Of a DNA stretch of 64,000 bases, positions 55,482-64,000 are shown in pieces. The notes beneath the pieces were generated by a model that did not search any database, was not told the DNA's origin, and worked only from the letters and a program-made list of their open reading frames with translations. Made by a program: the position numbers and the translations under genes. How positions within the stretch are numbered: position 1 is the first letter of the stretch; every line of letters begins with the position of its first letter. Origin of the DNA: Burkholderia metallica (lineage in GTDB: Bacteria; Pseudomonadota; Gammaproteobacteria; Burkholderiales; Burkholderiaceae); contig NZ_CADFDB010000012.1 of NCBI RefSeq assembly GCF_902832845.1, positions 62,001 to 126,000 on the forward strand, given 5' to 3'.

Positions 55482-56545
55482 TCGACGCGCTGCTCGACGA
55501 GCCGCACCGCTTCGAGTTCTTCCAGGCCGTGCGCGTGCTCGAAGGGCTGTTCGCGCGGCAGGCGTCGGATGCGCCCGGCGCGTGGCGGCAGGGCGACGTC
55601 GTCGCGCGGCACATCGCATTCCGCAACACGCTGTCGCTCGGCTTTCCGCCGAGCGAGATCGAAGGCGCGCGCTCGTTCGACGACGACGGCACGCAGCTCG
55701 ACACGGGCGATGCGCGCGGCGCCGCGCTCGCGGCCGGCGAGCTCGGCCACGTCGAGCTGACGCCCGCATTCTTCGGGCTGCTCGGCGGCCAGGGCGCGCT
55801 GCCGCTGCATTACACCGAGCAGATCGTCGCGCGCGAGCACCTGAAGCGCGACCATGCGGCACGCGCGTTCTTCGACGTGTTCTCGAACCGCGCGACCGCG
55901 CTGTTCTATGCGGCGTGGAAGAAATACCGGCTGCCGTTCCATTACGAGCTCGACCGCGACGAGCGCTACCTGCCGCTGTTGCTCGCGATCGCGGGCGTGC
56001 CGAGCGACGACGTGCGCGACAGCCTCGCGGCCGGCGCGGGCGGCGTGCTCGACGAGGCGATTGCCGGTTATGCGCTCGCCGCGCGGCACCGGCCGATGTC
56101 GGCCGCGTACCTGCAGCGCACGCTGTCCGACTATTTCCGCGTCCCGGTGAAGATCGACCAGTTCGTCGGCAAGTGGTACGACGTGCCGCCCGACCAGCTG
56201 AGCGTGCTCGGCGAAGTCAACGCGGTGCTCGGCGCGACCGCGCTCGTCGGCGAACGCGTGTGGCAGCGCGACATGCGCGCGCGGATCGTCGTCGGGCCGC
56301 TGTCCAAGCGCGACTACGAGGCATTCCTGCCCGGCGGTGCGCACGCGATCGCGCTCGAGCGGATGCTGACGCTGCTCGCCGGCGTCACGCTCGAATACGA
56401 GGTGAAGCTCGTGCTCAAGCGCACCGAGGTTGGCGCGAGCGTGCTCGGCGCGGGCTCGCGACTCGGCTGGGACGCGTTCCTGTGTACGCGGGATGCGCAC
56501 GAGGATCGCTCGGACGCTCGCTACGAACTGCACGTGATTCACTGA
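55445..56545 (+). CDS. tssG: T6SS baseplate protein TssG
   Basis: 366 residues starting MQAPDRRIDPGVVDALLDE. Family blocks: PHRFEFFQAVRVLEGLF, FRNTLSLGFPPSEIEG, LTPAFFGLLGGQGALPLHYTE split here as LTPAFFGLLGGQGALP and LHYTEQIV, FFDVFSNRATALFY. Start overlaps tssF; complete. Confidence 0.95.
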   Translation: MQAPDRRIDPGVVDALLDEPHRFEFFQAVRVLEGLFARQASDAPGAWRQGDVVARHIAFRNTLSLGFPPSEIEGARSFDDDGTQLDTGDARGAALAAGELGHVELTPAFFGLLGGQGALPLHYTEQIVAREHLKRDHAARAFFDVFSNRATALFYAAWKKYRLPFHYELDRDERYLPLLLAIAGVPSDDVRDSLAAGAGGVLDEAIAGYALAARHRPMSAAYLQRTLSDYFRVPVKIDQFVGKWYDVPPDQLSVLGEVNAVLGATALVGERVWQRDMRARIVVGPLSKRDYEAFLPGGAHAIALERMLTLLAGVTLEYEVKLVLKRTEVGASVLGAGSRLGWDAFLCTRDAHEDRSDARYELHVIH

Positions 56546-56589
56546 TTCCGAACGACAACAAACACGCAATCGAACCTGAGATCGACGCC

Positions 56590-59259
56590 ATGAGCACGCC
56601 TCTGAAGACCCTGATCACGAAACTGAACCCGCTGTGCCGGCACGCGACCGAGCGCGCGGCGAGCGCGTGCCTGGCGCGCGGCCACTACGAGGTCGATCTG
56701 GAGCACCTGTTCCTCGCGCTGCTCGACGAAGCGACGGGCGACCTGCCGCTCGCACTGCGCGCGAGCCGCGTCGATCCGCATGCGCTGCGCGCGGATCTCG
56801 AGCGCGAACTCACGCGCCTGAAGACGGGCAACACGCGCACGCCGGTGTTCTCCGTGCATCTGATCGCGCTGTTCGAACAGGCGTGGCTGATCGCATCCCT
56901 CGACTCGCAGCTCGGCCGCATTCGCTCGGGGCACCTGCTGCTCGCGCTGCTGACCGCGCCCGATCTCGCGCAATTCGCGCAGCGGATGTCGTCGCGGTTC
57001 GCGGAAATGAACGTGACGGACCTGAAGCACAAGTTCGACGAGATCATGGCCGGGTCGAGCGAGGCCGAGCCGCGCCAGGCGGACGAAGACGGCAGCGACG
57101 TCGCGCAGGCCGCCGACGGCGGCGCGCCCGCGGCCGGCCCGTCGAAGACGCCGGCGCTCGACACGTACACGACCAACCTCACGCAGCGCGCGCGCGACGG
57201 CAAGATCGACCCGGTGATCGGCCGCGAAGCCGAGATCCGCCAGGCGATCGACATCCTGATGCGCCGCCGCCAGAACAACCCGATCATGACCGGCGAGGCC
57301 GGCGTCGGCAAAACGGCGGTGGTCGAGGGTCTCGCGCTGCGGATCGCGGCCGACGACGTGCCGCCGCCGCTGCGTGGCGTCGCGCTGCACGTACTCGACA
57401 TGGGGCTGCTGCAGGCAGGCGCGAGTGTGAAGGGCGAGTTCGAGAACCGCCTGAAGAGCGTGATCGACGAGGTGAAGAAGAGCGCGCATCCGATCATCCT
57501 GTTCATCGACGAGGCGCACACGATCATCGGCGCGGGCGGCCAGGCCGGCCAGAACGACGCGGCGAACCTGCTGAAGCCGGCGCTCGCGCGCGGCGAGCTG
57601 CGCACGATCGCCGCGACGACGTGGAGCGAATACAAGAAATACTTCGAGAAGGATGCGGCGCTCGCGCGGCGCTTCCAGGTCGTGAAGGTCGAGGAGCCGA
57701 GCGAGCCGCTCGCGGCCGCGATGCTGCGCGGGATGTCGGGCCTGATGGAGAAGCACTTCAACGTGCGCATTCTCGACGACGCGATCACCGAGGCCGTGCG
57801 CCTGTCGCATCGCTACATCAGCGGCCGTCAGCTGCCGGACAAGGCGATCAGCGTGCTCGACACCGCGTGCGCGAAGGTCGCGCTCGCGCACAGCGCGACG
57901 CCGGCGGCGATCGACGACACGAAGAAGCGCATCGAGCGGATCGACGCGGAAATCGCGTCGCTGGAGCGCGAAGCGGCCGGCGGCGCATCGCACGACGAGC
58001 GGCTCGGCGAGCTGCGCGGCGCGCGCGACACGGCGCTTGAACAGCTCGCGAAGGATGAAGCGCGCTACGAGTCCGAGCGCGCGATCGTCGCCGAGATCAC
58101 CGCCTTGCGCGAAGCGCTCGACAACGCGCGCGGCCCGTCGGAAGACGGCCAGCCGGTCGACGTGCAGGCCACGCGCGAGCAACTGGCCGAACGCGTGGCG
58201 GCGCTGCACGCGCTGCAGGGCGGCGAGCCGATGGTGCCGCTGCAGGTCGACGGCCACGTGGTGGCCGAGATCGTCGCCGCGTGGACGGGCATTCCGCTCG
58301 GCCGGATGGTGAAGGACGAGATCGACACCGTGCTGAACCTGCAGCCGCTGCTCGCCGCGCGCGTGATCGGCCAGGACCACGCGCTCGACGCGATCGCGCA
58401 GCGCGTGCGCACCGCGACCGCGAACCTCGAGGACCCGAACAAGCCGCGCGGCGTGTTCATGTTCGTCGGGCCGTCGGGCGTCGGCAAGACCGAGACCGCG
58501 CTCGCGCTGGCCGACATCCTGTACGGCGGCGAGCGCAAGATGGTCACGATCAACATGAGCGAGTACCAGGAGGCGCACAGCGTGTCGGGCCTGAAGGGTT
58601 CGCCGCCGGGCTACGTCGGCTACGGCGAAGGCGGCGTGCTGACGGAAGCCGTGCGCCGCAATCCGTATTCGGTGGTGCTGCTCGACGAGGTCGAGAAGGC
58701 GCACCCGGACGTGCTCGAGATGTTCTTCCAGGTGTTCGACAAGGGCGCGATGGACGACGCGGAAGGGCGCGAAATCGACTTCCGCAACACGCTGATCATC
58801 CTGACGTCGAACGTCGGTTCCGCCGCGGTGATGCAGGCGTGCCTGAACAAGCCGGCCGAGGAGCTGCCCGATCCGGACGCGCTCGCCGAGACGCTGCGTC
58901 CGCAGCTGTACAAGACGTTCAAGCCCGCGTTCCTCGGGCGGATGAAGGTCGTGCCGTACTACCCGATTTCCGACGACGTGCTGGCCGAGATCATCGAGCT
59001 GAAGCTCGAACGCATCCGCCGGCGCATCGAGACGAACCACAAGGCCGCGTTCGAATGGGACGAGTCGCTCGTCGAGGCGGTGCTCGCACGCTGCACCGAA
59101 GTCGATTCGGGCGCCCGCAACGTCGACCACATTCTCAACGGCACGCTGCTGCCGGAGATCGCGGGCCACGTGCTCGGCCGGATCGCCGACGGTGCAGCCA
59201 TCGCGCGCATCGCGGTGCGCGCGGACGAGGCCGGCGAATTCGCGTACATCGTCGAATGA
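56590..59259 (+). CDS. clpV: T6SS sheath-recycling ATPase ClpV (TssH)
   Basis: 889 residues, two AAA+ domains. N-domain about 1-160. Walker A GEAGVGKT lies near residue 235 with Walker B IILFIDEAHT; a coiled-coil middle domain spans about 420-560. Second Walker A GPSGVGKT lies near 627 with VVLLDEVEKAHP. It dismantles contracted TssBC sheaths for reuse. ATG 56590 (MSTPLKTLITKLNPLC) is the family start; the frame is open further upstream inside tssG. Confidence 0.97.
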   Translation: MSTPLKTLITKLNPLCRHATERAASACLARGHYEVDLEHLFLALLDEATGDLPLALRASRVDPHALRADLERELTRLKTGNTRTPVFSVHLIALFEQAWLIASLDSQLGRIRSGHLLLALLTAPDLAQFAQRMSSRFAEMNVTDLKHKFDEIMAGSSEAEPRQADEDGSDVAQAADGGAPAAGPSKTPALDTYTTNLTQRARDGKIDPVIGREAEIRQAIDILMRRRQNNPIMTGEAGVGKTAVVEGLALRIAADDVPPPLRGVALHVLDMGLLQAGASVKGEFENRLKSVIDEVKKSAHPIILFIDEAHTIIGAGGQAGQNDAANLLKPALARGELRTIAATTWSEYKKYFEKDAALARRFQVVKVEEPSEPLAAAMLRGMSGLMEKHFNVRILDDAITEAVRLSHRYISGRQLPDKAISVLDTACAKVALAHSATPAAIDDTKKRIERIDAEIASLEREAAGGASHDERLGELRGARDTALEQLAKDEARYESERAIVAEITALREALDNARGPSEDGQPVDVQATREQLAERVAALHALQGGEPMVPLQVDGHVVAEIVAAWTGIPLGRMVKDEIDTVLNLQPLLAARVIGQDHALDAIAQRVRTATANLEDPNKPRGVFMFVGPSGVGKTETALALADILYGGERKMVTINMSEYQEAHSVSGLKGSPPGYVGYGEGGVLTEAVRRNPYSVVLLDEVEKAHPDVLEMFFQVFDKGAMDDAEGREIDFRNTLIILTSNVGSAAVMQACLNKPAEELPDPDALAETLRPQLYKTFKPAFLGRMKVVPYYPISDDVLAEIIELKLERIRRRIETNHKAAFEWDESLVEAVLARCTEVDSGARNVDHILNGTLLPEIAGHVLGRIADGAAIARIAVRADEAGEFAYIVE

Positions 59260-59301
59260 GCGCGGCCGTGCAACACACGCATTGGATGAACTGACCGAAC
59301 C

Positions 59302-60423
59302 ATGCCGATCAATCTCCCCGAGCTGCTGACGCCGATCAGCGACGCGTCGCCCAGCGGCGACGACCTGCTGTTCTCGAACGAATTCGACGCGATCCAGGAC
59401 GCGCGGCGCTACGACGATCCGACGCTCGACCAGGGCGAATGGGTGACCGAGATCAAGGAGGCCGACTGGGGCTTCGTCGTCGACCATGCGGGCGAACTGC
59501 TGCGCACGCGCACGAAGGACCTGCGGCTCGCCGTATGGCTGACCGAGGCGCTCGCGCTTGAGGACGGCATCACCGGCCTCACCGAAGGCTATGCGCTGCT
59601 CGAGGGCCTGTGCCGCGACTTCTGGGACACCGTGCACCCGCTGCCCGAGGACGACGATACCGAGCACCGGCTCGGCAACGTCGCGTGGCTGTCCGGCCGC
59701 ACGGCCGAGCTGCTGCGCGCGGTGCCGATGACGGACGGCGCGTCGAACGCGTTCAGCACGCTCGACTGGGAAGTCGCGCAGCACGTCGCGCAATCGATCA
59801 AGCGCGACCCCGAACACGCGGACGACATCGCGCGCGGCAAGCCGTCGATCGAGCAGATCGATTCGTCGCGGCGCGTGACGTCGATCGCGTTCTACACGAC
59901 GTTGCTCGCGAACCTGAAGGCGTTCGAATTCGCGCTCGATGCATTCGAGGAACGGCTCGTCGAACGCGCGGGCGATTCGGCACCGAGCTTCCGGCAGGCG
60001 CGCGAAGCGTTCGAGACCGTTTACCGGCTCGCGGAGCGCTTTGCGCGCGAGCAGGGGTATACGGGCAGCGCGCCGCACGCGCAGTCGGCGCCGCAGGCGC
60101 AGCCCGAGCGCATCGAGCCGGTGTTCGGCAACCCGATTCAGACCGAGGAGACTTATGTGCAGCCGCAGCCCGTTCCGCGCGCCCCGGTGCCGCAGATGAT
60201 CGCCGGCATCCAGAACCGTGCGCAGGCCGTCGACCAGTTGCGCGCGGTCGCGCGTTACTTCCGCCAGACCGAGCCGCACAGCCCGGTCGCGTATCTCGCC
60301 GACAAGGCCGCCGAATGGGCCGACATGCCGCTGCACAAGTGGCTCGAGAGCGTCGTGAAGGACGACGGCTCGCTGTCGCATATCCGCGAGCTGCTGGGGG
60401 TGAGGCCCGACGAGCAGGCGTGA
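59302..60423 (+). CDS. tssA: T6SS protein TssA (ImpA N-terminal domain)
   Basis: 373 residues. ImpA_N block at the start (LLTPISDASPSGDDLLFSNE, DWGFVVDHAGELLRTRTKDL, VWLTEALALEDGITGL), and a short C-terminal region ending in VAYLADKAAEWADMPLHKWL. TssA primes tube and sheath polymerisation from the baseplate or distal end. 42 bases after clpV. Confidence 0.94.
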   Translation: MPINLPELLTPISDASPSGDDLLFSNEFDAIQDARRYDDPTLDQGEWVTEIKEADWGFVVDHAGELLRTRTKDLRLAVWLTEALALEDGITGLTEGYALLEGLCRDFWDTVHPLPEDDDTEHRLGNVAWLSGRTAELLRAVPMTDGASNAFSTLDWEVAQHVAQSIKRDPEHADDIARGKPSIEQIDSSRRVTSIAFYTTLLANLKAFEFALDAFEERLVERAGDSAPSFRQAREAFETVYRLAERFAREQGYTGSAPHAQSAPQAQPERIEPVFGNPIQTEETYVQPQPVPRAPVPQMIAGIQNRAQAVDQLRAVARYFRQTEPHSPVAYLADKAAEWADMPLHKWLESVVKDDGSLSHIRELLGVRPDEQA

Positions 60424-60545
60424 GCGACGATGCCGCGGCGACGCGCGTGACGCGTGCCCGGGCGCCGTCGTGCGGTGAGAGAACGGCTTTTTCCTGAGAG
60501 CGCGGGCCCCGGCGGGTTCGCGGCCAACAAGAAGATGGGTGACGC

Positions 60546-63104
60546 ATGAACGTGACCGAACTGGCGCAGGCGATTCGCGGTGGCTTGATTCAGCAGGACC
60601 GCCTGCTGAAGACGGACATCCCGTCGTTGCCGAACAATGCGCTCGTCCCGCGCCGGGCCGTGACCCGTTCCGAACTGGGCCGCGATTTCAGCGTGACGCT
60701 CGATCTCGTATCCACCGCGAGCGACGTGGAACTCAAGACGCTGATCGCGCAGCCGATGACGCTGTGGATCCAGCAGGCGGACCGGTCGTATCGCCCGATC
60801 AACGGCTATGTCCACACGGCGCGCAGGCTCGGCGCGGACGGCAGCCTGTCGAGCTACCAGCTCACCTTTGCATCGTGGATGCACTTCCTCAAGTTCCGCA
60901 GCGACATGCGGTACTGGCAGGATCAGAGCGTCGACGCGATCCTCGCCGACGTGTTCGACGCGCATCCACAGGCCAAGGGCCGATATCAGTTCGCGCTGTC
61001 GAAGCCGCTGCCGTCGCGCTCGTACTGCCGCCAGAGCGAAACCGACTGGAACTTCGTGCATCGCCTGATGGAGGACGAAGGGCTGTTCGGCTTCTGGCGG
61101 CACGCCGACGACGGCAAAACGCATACGCTCGTCATTACCGACGATCTGCATGCGGTCGACGAGCTGGCGCCGAAGGCCGTCGGCTTCGATCATGCGGGAG
61201 CGGGCACGGAAACGGCCGGCTTTACGCAATGGACTGCGTCGAGGACCCTGCAGAGCACGCTTCACACGACGCGCACGTTCGACTACAAGTCGCCGTCGTC
61301 CGCGGGCAATCCGAACGGCACGACGCTGCCGACCAAGGCCGGGCAGGGCGATCTGCCCGATCAGGCGGAAATCTACGAATACACGGGCGCCTATACGTAT
61401 CCGGGCCAGGATCGTGGCGAACATCTGTCGAAGATCCGCCTCGAGGAATGGGAGTCACGCGCGAAGCGTTTCTTCGGCGTGGGCGGCGTGCGCGGAATCG
61501 ATGCCGGCCGGCGTTTCACGCTGGCGGACCATCCGCAGCACGACCGCGATCCGGAGGGCGATCGCGAGTTCGCGGCGATCGGCGTGACGCGCTACATCGA
61601 GAACAACTTGCCGCTGTCGGACCACGAGGCGCACTTCCCGCACAGCCTGCAGGAGCGGCTCGCGCAGGCCAAGGCCGGACACGGTGCAGCGGCGGCGTTC
61701 GAGGTCGGACATGACGACGGCTCGGCCGGGTTCTATCTCGTCGAGGTCGAGACACAGCGCGCGAGCGTGCCGTATCGCAGCCCGTTCGAGCACAAGAAGC
61801 CCGTGATGCAGCTCGAGACGGCCGTCGTCGTCGGGCCGAAGGGCGAAGAGGTGTATACGGACGAGCTGAACCGGATCAAGGTCAGGTTCGTCTGGGACCG
61901 GCAGAACGAAGGCACCGAAACTGCGTCGTGCTGGATGCGTGTCGTGCAGTCGGATACCGGCGGCGGCTACGGCGGCGTGCATATTCCTCGGGTCGGCGAA
62001 GAAGTGCTGATCGGCTATATCGGCGGCGACTGCGACCGGCCGATCGTCATGCATCGCGTCTACAACGGGGCCGCCAAGCCGCAATGGCATAGCGACGGCA
62101 TCCTGTCGGGATTTCGCTCGAAGGAGTATGCGGGCGGCGGTCACAACGAAATGGTGCTCGACGATGCGACGGGCCAGAACCGCGCGCGCCTGTTCAGCAG
62201 CAGCGCGAATTCGCTGCTCCATCTCGGCTACCTGATCGAGCAGAACGGCAACACGCGGGGCGCGTATCTCGGTTCGGGGTTCGACTTGCGCACGGATGCG
62301 TATGGCGCGGTGCGGGCCGGGCAGGGGCTGTATGTCACGACGCATCCGAAGCAGGCGAACAGTCAGCCGCTCGACGTGAGCGAGACGCAACAGCAGCTCG
62401 TCAATGCCGAGGGGCTGATCGAGTCGTTGTCGCAGGTCAGCGAAGCGCATCTGGCGGAAAGCCTCGGCGACGGTCACGATGCGCTGAAGACGTTCACCGA
62501 CGCGACGCAGGAGAGCATTTCGGGTGCGGCGTCGGGCGGACGGACTGCGGGTGGCGGGACCGGCAGCGCGAATGCGTTCAAGGAGCCGGTGATGCTGTTT
62601 GCGAGCCCGTCGGGGATCGGGATGGCGTCGCAGCAGTCGGTGCACCTCGCGAGCGACCGGCAGACCAATATCGTCAGCGGTCAAAGCACCTTCATCACGA
62701 GCGGCAAGTCGTTGATCGCCGGCATCCGCGACCGCATCAGCCTGTTCGCGCAGAACGCCGGAATGAAGCTATTCGCCGCGAAGGGCAAGGTCGAAGTGCA
62801 GGCCCATGCGGACAATATCGAAGTCACCGCGCAGAAGACCGTGAAGCTGGTGGCGGCGACGGAGAACGTCGACGTGGCCGCCAAGCAGGAGCTCCTGCTG
62901 ACGTCGGGCGGTGCCTATATCCGGATCAAGGGCGGCAACATCGAGATTCACGCGCCGGGGAAGATCGATTTCAAGGGCGCGCAGCACGCGTTCGCCGGGC
63001 CGACGAGCATGCCGTATCCGCTGCCCGCGATGCCGGGCGGCACGTGCAAGCAATGCGTGCTGAACGCGCATAATGGGCGCGAATCGATGGTCGAGGCCGA
63101 TTGA
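60546..63104 (+). CDS. vgrG: type VI secretion spike protein VgrG (core-cluster copy)
   Basis: 852 residues, the same layout as the copy at 34172 but without the transthyretin-like and Ala/Gly tail. Base domain 1-470, OB-fold with VPRIGEEVLI-like IPRVGEEVLIGYIGGDCDRP, DUF2345 about 675-815. It ends in a short Cys-containing tip (PAMPGGTCKQCVLNAHNGRE). It is 122 bases after tssA and overlaps the DUF4123 gene by three bases. That coupling suggests its cargo is loaded by that adaptor. Confidence 0.94.
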   Translation: MNVTELAQAIRGGLIQQDRLLKTDIPSLPNNALVPRRAVTRSELGRDFSVTLDLVSTASDVELKTLIAQPMTLWIQQADRSYRPINGYVHTARRLGADGSLSSYQLTFASWMHFLKFRSDMRYWQDQSVDAILADVFDAHPQAKGRYQFALSKPLPSRSYCRQSETDWNFVHRLMEDEGLFGFWRHADDGKTHTLVITDDLHAVDELAPKAVGFDHAGAGTETAGFTQWTASRTLQSTLHTTRTFDYKSPSSAGNPNGTTLPTKAGQGDLPDQAEIYEYTGAYTYPGQDRGEHLSKIRLEEWESRAKRFFGVGGVRGIDAGRRFTLADHPQHDRDPEGDREFAAIGVTRYIENNLPLSDHEAHFPHSLQERLAQAKAGHGAAAAFEVGHDDGSAGFYLVEVETQRASVPYRSPFEHKKPVMQLETAVVVGPKGEEVYTDELNRIKVRFVWDRQNEGTETASCWMRVVQSDTGGGYGGVHIPRVGEEVLIGYIGGDCDRPIVMHRVYNGAAKPQWHSDGILSGFRSKEYAGGGHNEMVLDDATGQNRARLFSSSANSLLHLGYLIEQNGNTRGAYLGSGFDLRTDAYGAVRAGQGLYVTTHPKQANSQPLDVSETQQQLVNAEGLIESLSQVSEAHLAESLGDGHDALKTFTDATQESISGAASGGRTAGGGTGSANAFKEPVMLFASPSGIGMASQQSVHLASDRQTNIVSGQSTFITSGKSLIAGIRDRISLFAQNAGMKLFAAKGKVEVQAHADNIEVTAQKTVKLVAATENVDVAAKQELLLTSGGAYIRIKGGNIEIHAPGKIDFKGAQHAFAGPTSMPYPLPAMPGGTCKQCVLNAHNGRESMVEAD

Positions 63105-64000
63105 TGGACGACGTCAACGACGCGGGCGACGTGGTCGATCCGGACGATGCGGTCGAGGCAGGCGAAGCCGTCGACACCGCGCCGAATCCGCGCGAGCCGG
63201 CTTGGCCGGCGTTCCTGGAAACACTGAAGGCTTCGCTGGCGCAGGCGGACGGCGACGGCAGGGCGATGCGGCTTTATGTGCTCGTCGATACGCGCGGCTA
63301 TCAGGAGCTGGATGTGCAGCTTGCGACGGTGCGCGGCCTGCGCTATGCGTCGCTCTGGACGGATACCGGTCTCGACGCCTATACGGATATCGCACCGTAC
63401 CTGATTGCCTTCGACCACCACGCACTCGACGATGAGGGAGGCGAGCAACATCGGCTGCTGCGCCAGCTGTGGCTGGACGCGGTCGATCTGCACGCGGTGA
63501 CGTGGCTGTGGTCGACGTGGTCGTTCGATGCGCTCGACGCGCATCTGCGTAAGTACGTGCAGTACAAGTTGCCCAACGGCCGCTCGTATTATCTGTTCTT
63601 CTTCGACAACCACGTATTCGAACGCGTGCGGCGGGTGTGGAGCGATGCTCAGACGCGGCAGTTCGTTGCACCGTTCGCCGAGATCCGGTATCGCGATCGG
63701 CGGCTCGAGGAAGTCGTGTGGCGCAACGATGCGCCGGCGATCGAAGGCGTGATGCCGGTGGGCGATGCGCCGGGCCTGAGCGAGCAGCAGCATGCGCAGC
63801 TGATCGAGCTCGGGTATCCCGACAAGCTTGTGCTGAAGTTTCGCGAGACGATGGCGGCGGTGGTCGATCACTTGTCGGATGCGGAACTTCACGATCAGGT
63901 CGTCGAGCAACTCGATCGCGCGGCGACGCACGGGATTGTCGATGAGGTCGGGTTACTCTGCTATGTCGTGACCGGTGTGCAGGTTGCGCCGCGGTTCGAC
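63104..64000 (+). CDS. DUF4123 effector-loading adaptor (partial, cut by window end)
   Basis: 299 codons are visible; the stop is beyond the window. The DUF4123 core covers about 40-190: AMRLYVLVDTRGYQELDVQL, PYLIAFDHHALDD, LWLDAVDLHAVTWLWSTWSF, LPNGRSYYLFFFDNHVFERV and QFVAPFAEIRYRDR. These adaptors (Tap/TEC) bind a specific effector and mount it on VgrG. The first ~35 residues are acidic and unstructured. The effector and immunity genes are expected just outside the window. Confidence 0.9.
   Translation, partial: MDDVNDAGDVVDPDDAVEAGEAVDTAPNPREPAWPAFLETLKASLAQADGDGRAMRLYVLVDTRGYQELDVQLATVRGLRYASLWTDTGLDAYTDIAPYLIAFDHHALDDEGGEQHRLLRQLWLDAVDLHAVTWLWSTWSFDALDAHLRKYVQYKLPNGRSYYLFFFDNHVFERVRRVWSDAQTRQFVAPFAEIRYRDRRLEEVVWRNDAPAIEGVMPVGDAPGLSEQQHAQLIELGYPDKLVLKFRETMAAVVDHLSDAELHDQVVEQLDRAATHGIVDEVGLLCYVVTGVQVAPRFD

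Overview
The window is high-GC DNA from a Burkholderia chromosome, most likely chromosome 1 of a cepacia-complex species. This rests on the codon use, the gene order (mla - ibaG - murA - his - tat - petABC - sspAB - type VI secretion) and the near-textbook Burkholderia Hcp sequence. The species cannot be fixed from the sequence alone.

Layout. 1-631 holds the 5' part of an ABC exporter gene on the minus strand. 899-4598 is a thiamine block: a TPP riboswitch followed by thiO, thiS, thiG and a long-form thiE. 4645-11006 is an envelope-lipid block: mlaF, mlaE, mlaD, mlaA, mlaC, mlaB, then a YadG/YadH-type ABC pair and ibaG. It runs directly into murA and a histidine operon (hisG, hisD, hisC, hisB, marC, hisH, hisA, hisF, hisI, hisE; 12367-20137). 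Many junctions in these blocks are ATGA/GTGA overlaps. A small membrane protein, a HIT protein and tatABC follow. tatC meets a convergent DegS/DegQ-like protease at a bidirectional terminator. 24155-29201 holds a Nif3-family gene, petABC (cytochrome bc1), sspA and sspB, then tRNA-Thr(UGU) with its terminator. 29601-33798 is a patch of unlinked genes: a LytS/LytTR-type two-component pair, two small hypothetical proteins and an amino-acid-type periplasmic binding protein.

The accessory part is 34172-46443. A vgrG with a transthyretin-like and Ala/Gly-rich tail is followed by a 1529-residue Rhs polymorphic toxin and an Imm53-like immunity gene. Behind it lies an array of displaced Rhs tips. The first is a tip whose toxin appears fused in frame to its own immunity protein by a one-base deletion. 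The second is an LHH-type HNH nuclease tip with a SUKH immunity gene. Next to these are a tyrosine-recombinase remnant, a 12-bp direct repeat, and an inverted segment with a DUF1963-type immunity gene and a further Rhs tip fragment. A DUF7716-like gene closes the region. The stretch is visibly richer in A/T than its surroundings.

46538-64000 is a type VI secretion cluster transcribed outward from a central promoter region. On the minus strand are tssJ, tssK and tssL. On the plus strand are a TPR lipoprotein, tssB, tssC, hcp, tssE, tssF, tssG, clpV, tssA, a second vgrG and a DUF4123 adaptor cut by the window edge. The cluster is the injector. The vgrG/rhs locus supplies its cargo and holds a store of alternative toxin-immunity cassettes.
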